Shown here one piece after another: positions 1 to 6,402 of a DNA stretch of 10,452 nt (position 1 is the first letter of the stretch; every line of letters begins with the position of its first letter). Under the pieces are notes generated by a model that saw only the letters and a list, made by a program, of their open reading frames with translations, did no database searches and was not told where the DNA came from. This stretch comes from Flavisolibacter sp. (GTDB lineage: Bacteria; Bacteroidota; Bacteroidia; Chitinophagales; Chitinophagaceae). The stretch lies in NCBI GenBank assembly GCA_025936195.1, contig JAICTW010000037.1, positions 1-10,452 of the forward strand, written 5' to 3'. The position numbers and the translations under genes are program-made.

Positions 1-512
1 AGGATGCAATCATGAGCACTCTTTTTCCCGAATCCATGAGGAAAACCTTGAACACACTTCAGCAACTGGGTTTACTGAACGATCTGGACAGATTCACCAC
101 TACGCTCACCACGGCCTCGGAAAAAACAGCGGAACGTTCCATTCCTGTTTTTATCAACAGCATTGAAAACATGAGCATTCCAGATGCTATAAGCATTATC
201 AAAAATGGTGGCACTTCAGCAACAGATTATTTAAGGAGTCATGCTGGTATACAATTGCGTGATGCCATTCGCCCGGTTATGAAAGAAACTTTGGACGAAT
301 ATAAACTTACAGAACAGTGGGATAAGATCATGAAACCGGCGCAAAGCATTTCCAACAATCATGTCAACTTAGACCTTCCTAATTTAATGGCAGGATTGGT
401 GAGCCTGAAAATGTTTGAAAAGATTGAAGAAAAAGAAAAAGATATTCGCGCCAATGCATCGGCAAGAACGACGCCTTTGTTAAGACGGGTATTCTCAGGC
501 AACTGGCAATAA
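1..512 (+). CDS. DUF4197 family protein, 5'-truncated by the window edge
   Basis: The frame is open from the first complete codon at position 3 to a TAA at 510-512. It carries the C-terminal two thirds of a DUF4197 protein. Family hallmarks visible are a leucine-rich start (TLNTLQQLGLLNDLDRF), an 'A-E..IPVFINSIENMSIPDAISIIKNGG' type block, 'ATDYLRSHAG', an 'IRPVMKETLDEY' helix, and the C-terminal 'EEKEKDIRANASARTTPLLRRVF' block. The ATG at position 12 is probably internal. The codons before it (Asp-Ala-Ile) continue the family alignment, and family members normally have a signal peptide and about 60 further residues upstream. DUF4197 proteins are predicted periplasmic or secreted helical proteins of unknown function. 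The family assignment rests on remembered motifs, not a search. Confidence 0.85.
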   Translation, partial: DAIMSTLFPESMRKTLNTLQQLGLLNDLDRFTTTLTTASEKTAERSIPVFINSIENMSIPDAISIIKNGGTSATDYLRSHAGIQLRDAIRPVMKETLDEYKLTEQWDKIMKPAQSISNNHVNLDLPNLMAGLVSLKMFEKIEEKEKDIRANASARTTPLLRRVFSGNWQ

Positions 513-528
513 AAATTTTCACTTATAG

Positions 529-561
529 AAAAGCGGATCATTAGTAATTGATCCGCTTTTT
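529..561 (+). terminator. Rho-independent terminator after the DUF4197 gene
   Basis: A perfect 12-bp inverted repeat (AAAAGCGGATCA at 529-540, TGATCCGCTTTT at 549-560) encloses an 8-base loop and ends in a run of five T. It starts 16 bases after the stop codon. This is a textbook intrinsic terminator. The A-rich 5' arm also lets it work on the minus strand, although no minus-strand gene ends here. Confidence 0.85.
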
Positions 562-670
562 CATTTTATAAACGATCTTCCCGGGAAAGCTGAGAAAACC
601 TGTTCATGAAAATTCTTTGAATGGTTTATGGAAAATTGTTTTGCATCCCGTCTTAGACTAAAACCAATTT

Positions 671-1072
671 ATGAAGAAAAGAATTTTCTTTGCTCTTGCT
701 CTGTTCAGTGGATCAATGACATTTGCCCAGCAGAAGCAACTGAAGCCACCTCCACCTCCTGCACCACCACCGGCAATGGATGTACAACAGGTACCACCGC
801 CAATACCTACTGAACCGCCACCTCCACCCGATGTGAAATTGGATTTACCAAAAGACTATGCTGCTTTTTTGAAACAAAATCCCAATGTGAAGGGCATTGA
901 ATGGTCGAACAATAACAAAGTTCATATTCGTTTAAGATCAGGGAAGGAAGAAGTGTATGATCTGAACAAGGAAGAAGAAGCCCGGCGTTTAAAAAACAAA
1001 TACGGTGAATTACCTGCACCACCGCCGCCACCACCAATTCCAAAAGTTCCTGTTATAAACGAACAATTATAA
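671..1072 (+). CDS. Small exported proline-rich protein, unknown function
   Basis: A 133-residue protein with a Sec signal peptide (MKKRIFFALALFSGSMTFAQ, cleavage probably after Ala19 or Gln20). Residues 26-53 are a proline-rich stretch with 17 prolines in 28 positions. Residues 58-112 form a small charged domain ('FLKQNPNVKGIEWSNNNKVHIRL', 'GKEEVYDLNKEEEARRLKNKYG'). A second proline run lies at 115-127. Similar 'FLKxNPxVKxIxW...LKSGKxExYxL' segments between proline tracts are, from memory, common in small periplasmic proteins of Bacteroidota and in tails of some M56/BlaR1-like proteins; function is unknown. The proline tracts may span the periplasm or bind a partner, and their translation would need EF-P. 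There is no Shine-Dalgarno. A weak -7-like TTGTTTTG lies at 636-643. The gene converges on the minus-strand DUF3857 gene. Confidence 0.8.
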   Translation: MKKRIFFALALFSGSMTFAQQKQLKPPPPPAPPPAMDVQQVPPPIPTEPPPPPDVKLDLPKDYAAFLKQNPNVKGIEWSNNNKVHIRLRSGKEEVYDLNKEEEARRLKNKYGELPAPPPPPPIPKVPVINEQL

Positions 1073-1101
1073 AAAAGCTATCTCAAAGCTGCTTCCAATA
1101 A

Positions 1102-1178
1102 ATAACCGGTAGGACGGAAAGCCGAAAAGTATTGAATTCAAATTTATTTTCTTGTCGCCTTATTATCTTACCGGTTAT
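1102..1178. repeat. 10-bp inverted repeat in the convergent intergenic gap
   Basis: ATAACCGGTA (1102-1111) and its exact complement TACCGGTTAT (1169-1178) are separated by 57 bases, in the 181-base gap between two convergent genes. The long AT-rich spacer makes it a poor intrinsic terminator. It could be a weak bidirectional structure or chance. The rest of the gap (1073-1253) holds nothing recognisable. Confidence 0.3.
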
Positions 1179-1253
1179 AGTTCAGTTTCTGATCAGATAA
1201 ACTTAGTGATAAGTTACCAAAGCAAAACAGATGATGACAAACGACTCAATTGT

Positions 1254-2081
1254 TTATTGCCAGTAATTATTGTTTCTCCTGTTTCGGCGAACAGCAATAG
1301 TGATGATTACCGCCAATGCTAAAAGAATATACAAGACTGTGAAAGCACTTACAGGCTCCGTATTTTGAGTGGAACTGCTTTTTACATAGGCTGTGCCGTT
1401 AGAATAGGTCAATGAGAAGCCGTAATTATCACTGATCTTTTTATAAGCAGTGAGATAATTTTTTATCTCGTTAGGCTCAATGTTATCTTTCAAATGCTCA
1501 TATTCATATTTCAAAACAACGCGGTTACCCGAAGAAGAATAATCATACTTAAAAACAGAAGCAGGAGTTTCAATGACATCGGAAGATTCATTTATATTCC
1601 AGTCTTCCGGTAAGTTAATTTCTATTTCTTCCTTGTAGTTTGTTGGAAAGCTTAACCGGTATGGCGCCGAACGGTTGATCTCATCAGGCCTGGTTATGGC
1701 GCCATCAATAATAAATGGCTCAAGAGAAGCTTTTTTGATTCCGTCATTTGATTCCCAAAAATCTCTTATGGTGTAATATTCAACTGTCGCTGCATTTCCT
1801 GAAGTTTCATCATCACTAAAATTTATACTATCAGCCTTTATGTCTTTGAAATGATCAGTATAATACTCCTTGTACTTCTTCAACATTTCATATTTGCTGT
1901 TATTCTTAAAACCATCTCTTGTGTTATCAGCATACATTCCGGAATATTCTGTCTTAACAATCAAATAAGCAAGTCCGGACAGGTCGGGTACGTTGAAAAT
2001 TTCTTTCACGGAAACTTCACCCTTTTCCTTTAAAGGGATTTGTGTCAGATCATTGGTATTTTCAGAAACGACCAGACCACA
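1254..2081 (-). CDS. C-terminal piece of the interrupted DUF3857 protein
   Basis: The open frame after the TAA runs to a stop at 1254-1256. It encodes the C-terminal beta domain typical of DUF3857/transglutaminase proteins ('VKEIFNVPDLSGLAYLIVKTEYSG' region, and 'SAPYRLSFPTNYKEEIEINLP' further on). One predicted transmembrane helix (FTVLYILLALAVIITIAV) follows near the C-terminus, then a basic RRNRRNN tail, which implies membrane anchoring with the catalytic part outside the cytoplasm. A GTG at 2009-2007 could in principle start a 251-residue protein. That start lies inside the conserved domain, has no signal peptide and no Shine-Dalgarno, so independent expression is unlikely. Confidence 0.65.
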   Translation of the reverse strand, partial: CGLVVSENTNDLTQIPLKEKGEVSVKEIFNVPDLSGLAYLIVKTEYSGMYADNTRDGFKNNSKYEMLKKYKEYYTDHFKDIKADSINFSDDETSGNAATVEYYTIRDFWESNDGIKKASLEPFIIDGAITRPDEINRSAPYRLSFPTNYKEEIEINLPEDWNINESSDVIETPASVFKYDYSSSGNRVVLKYEYEHLKDNIEPNEIKNYLTAYKKISDNYGFSLTYSNGTAYVKSSSTQNTEPVSAFTVLYILLALAVIITIAVRRNRRNNNYWQ

Positions 2082-3311
2082 TTAGTCGGGATAAAATATG
2101 CTTTTGATGTTGCCTCGTTGGTAAGATATTGTTGGATCAAACCAATACACGTCATTATTGATCTTTGCTCTTACAGTAACATGATCAAAAATTCCCGGAG
2201 AAGGCAACCATGCGAGAATTGCTTTTTTAAAGTCAGTATTGATCAATACCGGATCAGCTTCTATTCCCATTTTTCGAAGCATGGTACATAATAAATAAGA
2301 CTTGTCCTTGCAATCGCCAAAACGCTGGTTGAATATCTGATCGGGATGATGAGGCTTATGTGAGTTTTCGCCGGCTTCTATTCCTGTATAGCGGATCTCA
2401 TCCTGCACAAAACGCAAGGCCGCAAGAGTTCTCGATTCTGCTGTTGCATTCTTTTGTTGTATCTCAATTATTTTCTTTTGTAAGGCGGGTGATAGTTCAA
2501 TAGTAAAAGGATATAAAGTTCTTGCCCAATCACTGACCTCTTTCCAGCTTCGAAATTCACTTACAAGGATCATCGGGTAAGGATCATACCAGTCCGGAGT
2601 GTTTTTAGGAACGTGCAGTGCTTTAACCGCATCCAGTTTCCATTCATAAACGGTTTCTGTAGTTGATTGCAGAACGGAAGGCTTCACTTCTGTTCCTTTA
2701 TTCTTTATAACAGGGATTCTGTTTGACGGAGTAACTAATTTGTAAAGCAAATTATAAATAGGTACAGAGTACTGAACATCGTAAAAACCAAAATACCTGC
2801 TGTTAAAAATGGGATTAAAACCCTGAATACTGTAACTGTATTCAATCACATCTCCTGTGCGTACATCTTCCAAAAATGAAACTGCCGTCAGGGAGCCATC
2901 ATATAAATGTAAATCAAGGTCTTTCTCCTGCTGAACCACTTTGAATTTTGAAGACTGCAGTTTATCAATCGTTTGATGATTACGAATAATTTTCAGCGTA
3001 TGAAAGAATAGTTTCTGATAAGAAGGATCGAAATCAACTGAAATTTCGGAACTGTTTTCAACGCCTGCCTCCGATAGAATTTTGATTGCTTTCTTAAAAT
3101 ATTTTGTTTGAGAGGAAACGGAGACCTGCATTTCATAATCCAAATCCACATAACCATCTTCAGCATCGTAATCTAAATCGTATTGATTATAATTTATTGA
3201 TGTTGTCGTGATCCATGAAGGAGCCGGCTCTTTATTTACTTTATTGTTCTGGCCGTTGGAAACAGCAAATAATAAAAAGATCAAAACAAATGAAAATACT
3301 AGACGCTTCAC
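2082..3311 (-). CDS. N-terminal piece: DUF3857 plus transglutaminase-like domain
   Basis: If the TAA is obeyed, this 409-residue product results. The GTG at 3311-3309 is preferred because it gives a compact signal peptide (MKRLVFSFVLIFLLFAVSNG). A TTG at 3362 would add 17 non-signal-like residues. Residues about 30-230 match the DUF3857 type ('DVRTGDVIEYSYSIQGFNPIF'). The transglutaminase-like core follows, with a 'LAALRFVQDEIRYTGIEAG' helix, catalytic Cys334 in FGDCKDKSYLL, His377 in FDHVTV and Asp392 in YWFDPT. The whole triad is kept, and the stop falls 18 codons after the Asp. The product could fold and be exported but would lack the C-terminal domain and membrane anchor. A -7-like TATATTAG lies at 3356-3349 without a clear upstream box. 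Confidence 0.7.
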   Translation of the reverse strand: MKRLVFSFVLIFLLFAVSNGQNNKVNKEPAPSWITTTSINYNQYDLDYDAEDGYVDLDYEMQVSVSSQTKYFKKAIKILSEAGVENSSEISVDFDPSYQKLFFHTLKIIRNHQTIDKLQSSKFKVVQQEKDLDLHLYDGSLTAVSFLEDVRTGDVIEYSYSIQGFNPIFNSRYFGFYDVQYSVPIYNLLYKLVTPSNRIPVIKNKGTEVKPSVLQSTTETVYEWKLDAVKALHVPKNTPDWYDPYPMILVSEFRSWKEVSDWARTLYPFTIELSPALQKKIIEIQQKNATAESRTLAALRFVQDEIRYTGIEAGENSHKPHHPDQIFNQRFGDCKDKSYLLCTMLRKMGIEADPVLINTDFKKAILAWLPSPGIFDHVTVRAKINNDVYWFDPTISYQRGNIKSIFYPD

Positions 3312-3372
3312 TATGATTGTTATCACGAGATTAGTTTTGGATGGATGTCTAATATAGTTCAAGTTTAGATAA

Positions 3373-3402
3373 CTAAAAACCTCCGTTTCCAGAGGTTTTT
3401 AG
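3373..3402 (-). terminator. Rho-independent terminator after the M16 peptidase gene
   Basis: A perfect 11-bp inverted repeat (CTAAAAACCTC at 3373-3383, GAGGTTTTTAG at 3392-3402) with an 8-base loop. On the minus strand it begins 20 bases after the M16 stop codon at 3423, and its 3' arm ends in a T run. It separates the M16 gene from the DUF3857 gene downstream, which therefore probably has its own promoter. Confidence 0.75.
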
Positions 3403-3422
3403 CTGAGCAGAACCAAAATATT

Positions 3423-6257
3423 TTAAAACGTCTTCTTTACTCCTTCCTGCACATTAAAATTTTCGGGATACAAAACCGCCTTTACATAATTCTTCATATC
3501 AAAAAACTTTTGCGCTGCTTTTTGCAGGTCCTGCAAGGTCAATGCATTTACTCTTTGCTCATAATTCAAAATATTTTCAGGATTGTTTTGATCAATAAAA
3601 GCCTGAGATAAATTATTCAGCCAGGCATTGTTTTCCTGCAAGCTCACTTCATATTGTTTTTTCCATGTTTCCTTTACCTTATCCAAATCCTTTTGCTCCA
3701 TCTTACCATCCTGTGCATTTTTAATGATGTCGAACAAAGCATTGGTCAGCTTTTCAGCATTCTCTGGCCCGCAGGGAATGCTGGCAGAAATGGAATAATG
3801 AACATAAGGACGCTTTTGAATAGAACCGTTCAACCCACCGCTGTACATGCCGCCTAATTCTTCTCTTAATTTCTCAATCACCTTAATGTTCAATGCATCA
3901 ATCAGTGCTTTCAATGCCAGGCTTTCTTCGCGGCTGTATTTTGTTTCACCTGTCCATAGAACGGTTACAATGCTTTGCGGCTCTTTTCCTTTTTTAATAT
4001 TGGCATCAATCACACCCCGCACCGGACGAACACCATTATCCTTGAATTGATGCGGCACTGCATGTGCAGGCAGCGAACCCAAATATTTTTCCAATAAAGG
4101 TTTGACCTTGTCAATATCAATATTGCCAACAAAAGTGAAATGCATGCCATCGGCATTGCCGTAAACCTGTTTGTAAATATCCAGGGCCTTATCTGCATTT
4201 AAACGGTCATAATCTTCAGGCTTTGGCACTGCACTCACCCAAGGACTGTTGTTGTAAACAATTTTGGTAAGCGTATCTATATAAAAAAACTGCGGATTGC
4301 TTTTCATGAATTGCAAGGTGCTCTTTTGTTTCGTTACAAAAGAGTTGAACAAAGCCTGGTCTTTTCTGGGCTGAGTAAAATACAAATTCACCAACTGCAA
4401 AAAAGTTTCAAAATCTTTTACACTGCTGTTGCCCTGTATGCCTTCGTCATAATCATTAATGTAAGGACGTACGCGAACGGTTTTACCCGAAAGGAATTTT
4501 TCCAGATCGGTTGGCGACAGGTCTTTTACACCCATTACCGAAACCACTTGTGCAGCATTCTTTGCGTTGTCCTTATCCTCCAAAGGAAACCGCTGCCATC
4601 CGCCCCACCGGTCTGCATCCATTAGAATTTCATCATTTTTAAATGTGGTTGGCTTTATAGTAATGGTAACGCCGTTGCTTAAGGAAAGATCAGTGGTCCC
4701 CAACTTTGCATTTTTGGTTTCGCTCACCACTTTGCCTGAAGGAAGATTGCCTTCAATTAAGTTTTTGGCAATGGCTTTTTCTTCATACGGTTTTACAGTT
4801 TGCTTGCTGGCAGCAACCACATCGTTCAATAAAGCCGCATTAGTGGGCAGCTTCTCTTTTATGCTTGATGGAGCCGTAAGCAAAGCAAAAGCATTAGTGG
4901 GTGGAGGCATTTTTTTAGCAACCGTATTGATTTCGGTTGGAGTGATAGTTGGCAGAATTTGTTTGATGAATTTGTAACGGTTCTCCGCACCGGGAACAGG
5001 TTCGCCTTCTAAAAAGTTCTGAAGATACCCTTGCACCAATTGTCCTGATTCTGATTTGTTTTTTTCATTAAACTCTTTTTCTGCTTCATTCAACATATCT
5101 GCTTTCGCTCTTTCAATTTCCGAAGGAAGAAATCCAAACTGCCTTGCTCTTTCCGTTTCTGCAAACAAAGCATTCAAGGCTTCCTGTGCCGAATTATTTC
5201 CGAGCACCGCACCGGAAACAAAAGTTTCATATCCGCGAATAAACGATTCCATTCCGGTGAAGCCATAGACAAAAGGAGGGTTCTCTTTTTGAGTGAGTTC
5301 CTGCAAACGCTGATTGATCAAACTATTTACCAGATCATCAATAAGAGACTGGCGGTAATCGCCCCAGGTTTTTATTTTTTTAGCAGGACGAATAAAATTG
5401 AACACCTGCAAAACAGTATTGGTTGCTTCTTCATCTGTAATCACCATGGCTTCCGGTTTGGTCCTTGGCTGAATGGGAATGATGGAAGGACGCGGCTTTT
5501 CATTCAAGGGGTTTTTAAATCCGCCAAAATGTGCTTTGATCTTTTGTTCCGCCGCCGCGGGATCAATATCACCAACAACAATTACGGCCATTAAATCAGG
5601 ACGATACCATTGCTTGTAAAAACGTTGCAACACTTCAGGTTTGAAATTCTCAATAATGGAATCTTTTCCAATGGGCAAACGCTCTGCATATTTTGAGCCG
5701 TTGAACAATTTTGGAAAATATTGCTTCAGCATTCTTTGCTGCGCTCCTTTATTCAATCTTGATTCTTCCAGCACCACACCTCTTTCCTTATTGATCTCTG
5801 ATGGATCGAGCAAATTATTTCCCGCCCAATCTTCCAACACTGTAAAACCCTGTTCCACTACTTTCGGGTCCTGCGTTGAAATGGGAAGAATGTAAACGGT
5901 TTCATCAAAGCCTGTGTATGCATTTAGATCAGCACCGAATTGAACGCCAATTTTCTGCAGATAATCCACCAGTTCATTTTTTGGAAAATGTTTGGAGCCA
6001 TTGAAGCTCATGTGCTCCATAAAGTGTGCAAGTCCTTGCTGGTCCTTGTCTTCCAGCACCGCACCGGCATTCACTGCCAAACGCAGCTCCACTTTGTTTG
6101 CAGGCTGTGTGTTTTTGCGAATGTAATACGTAAGCCCATTCGCCAGTTTACCCTTCCGCACATTGGGATCAACAGGTATGGGTTGGCTTAAATTGAATTG
6201 TGCAAAGCTTTGAAAACTGAAAAGAAAAAAGAAAAGAACACTCAATCGCCACTTCAT
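3423..6257 (-). CDS. Secreted M16 (pitrilysin/insulinase family) zinc metallopeptidase
   Basis: A 944-residue protein, the usual size for two-half pitrilysin/PqqL-type M16 peptidases. The ATG at 6257-6255 is chosen because it starts a clean signal peptide (MKWRLSVLFFFLFSFQSFAQ). The frame extends upstream to 6308, but those 17 residues would bury the signal. The N-terminal catalytic domain has the inverted zinc motif HFMEH (His78, catalytic Glu81, His82) and the third ligand Glu165 in the ERGVVLEE segment. The 'TYYIRKNTQPANKVELRLAV' strand and 'FGADLNAYTGFDETVY' are typical of the family. The C-terminal half carries the inactive M16_C copy, with 'LREELGGMYSGG' matching the conserved Arg/Tyr region that contacts substrate. 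It probably degrades peptides in the periplasm or outside the cell. The gene is divergent from the kinase-RapZ gene. Confidence 0.93.
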   Translation of the reverse strand: MKWRLSVLFFFLFSFQSFAQFNLSQPIPVDPNVRKGKLANGLTYYIRKNTQPANKVELRLAVNAGAVLEDKDQQGLAHFMEHMSFNGSKHFPKNELVDYLQKIGVQFGADLNAYTGFDETVYILPISTQDPKVVEQGFTVLEDWAGNNLLDPSEINKERGVVLEESRLNKGAQQRMLKQYFPKLFNGSKYAERLPIGKDSIIENFKPEVLQRFYKQWYRPDLMAVIVVGDIDPAAAEQKIKAHFGGFKNPLNEKPRPSIIPIQPRTKPEAMVITDEEATNTVLQVFNFIRPAKKIKTWGDYRQSLIDDLVNSLINQRLQELTQKENPPFVYGFTGMESFIRGYETFVSGAVLGNNSAQEALNALFAETERARQFGFLPSEIERAKADMLNEAEKEFNEKNKSESGQLVQGYLQNFLEGEPVPGAENRYKFIKQILPTITPTEINTVAKKMPPPTNAFALLTAPSSIKEKLPTNAALLNDVVAASKQTVKPYEEKAIAKNLIEGNLPSGKVVSETKNAKLGTTDLSLSNGVTITIKPTTFKNDEILMDADRWGGWQRFPLEDKDNAKNAAQVVSVMGVKDLSPTDLEKFLSGKTVRVRPYINDYDEGIQGNSSVKDFETFLQLVNLYFTQPRKDQALFNSFVTKQKSTLQFMKSNPQFFYIDTLTKIVYNNSPWVSAVPKPEDYDRLNADKALDIYKQVYGNADGMHFTFVGNIDIDKVKPLLEKYLGSLPAHAVPHQFKDNGVRPVRGVIDANIKKGKEPQSIVTVLWTGETKYSREESLALKALIDALNIKVIEKLREELGGMYSGGLNGSIQKRPYVHYSISASIPCGPENAEKLTNALFDIIKNAQDGKMEQKDLDKVKETWKKQYEVSLQENNAWLNNLSQAFIDQNNPENILNYEQRVNALTLQDLQKAAQKFFDMKNYVKAVLYPENFNVQEGVKKTF

Positions 6258-6276
6258 AAGCAAAAATTTAGGGGTA

Positions 6277-6310
6277 TAAATATAAAGGGATTGTTGAGCG
6301 AAAAACAAAA
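6277..6310 (-). promoter_or_regulatory. Candidate Bacteroidota-type promoter for the M16 gene
   Basis: On the minus strand, TTTTG (6310-6306) is followed after 21 bases by TATATTTA (6284-6277), seven of eight matches to the TAnnTTTG -7 box. Spacing is close to the usual 19-21. It would start RNA about 10-15 bases before the ATG at 6257. Prediction by pattern only. Confidence 0.4.
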
Positions 6311-6390
6311 TTTATGAATCTGTTATAGAAAGATGAAGAAAGTTCCTCTGCAGATCAGGATCCTAACCAAAGCAAATCAGTCAATCCGCT

Positions 6391-6398
6391 TATTTTTG
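6391..6398 (+). promoter_or_regulatory. Perfect TAnnTTTG -7 box immediately before the kinase-RapZ start
   Basis: TATTTTTG matches the Bacteroidota -7 consensus exactly but lies only four bases before the ATG at 6403. No convincing TTTG box lies about 20 bases upstream. If used, the transcript would begin at or just after that ATG. Translation would then be leaderless or begin at the second ATG at 6412 (residue 4), which has AGGA just before it. Confidence 0.4.
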
Positions 6399-6402
6399 TT
6401 TT

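Larger units (their letters stand above)
1254..3311 (-). pseudogene. DUF3857/transglutaminase-like protein gene interrupted by one in-frame TAA
   Basis: Two open stretches in the same frame are separated by a single TAA at 2084-2082 and together make a normal-length protein of about 685 codons. In order it has a signal peptide, an N-terminal DUF3857 beta domain, a transglutaminase-like cysteine-protease-fold domain (Cys334, His377, Asp392), a C-terminal beta domain, and a C-terminal membrane helix with a basic tail. Between the TAA and the first possible downstream start (GTG at 2009-2007) there are 24 further open codons that read like the same family ('GLVVSENTNDLTQIPLKEKG'). So this is a point nonsense change, not a frameshift. 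It may be a recent pseudogene, a sequencing error, or a readthrough site. Known homologues are envelope proteins of undefined role. There is no evidence of operon coupling to the M16 gene upstream, which has its own terminator. Confidence 0.75.

Noticed and set aside
628..813. A 61-codon plus-strand frame overlapping the proline-rich gene
   Set aside because: It is the out-of-frame reading of the proline codons (Thr/Cys/Gly-rich shadow), whereas the 671-1072 frame has a good signal peptide.
1254..2009. An independent 251-residue gene starting at GTG 2009
   Set aside because: The GTG is inside a conserved domain. The same frame stays open back to the TAA at 2084 with family-like sequence, and there is no signal peptide although the C-terminus has a membrane anchor. 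It is the tail of the interrupted DUF3857 gene.
2082..2084. Alternative genetic code in which TAA is read as an amino acid
   Set aside because: The DUF4197 and proline-rich protein genes end properly in TAA at positions that fit family lengths, so TAA is a normal stop here.
2007..2090. Frameshift between the two DUF3857 pieces
   Set aside because: Both pieces are in the same frame, so one nonsense codon explains the split. The TAATG overlap does not allow a useful restart because that ATG frame stops within a few codons.
4567..4977. Plus-strand open frames over 3654-6191, including one of 136 codons
   Set aside because: They lie antisense within the intact M16 gene and show no family motifs, signal peptides or start signals.
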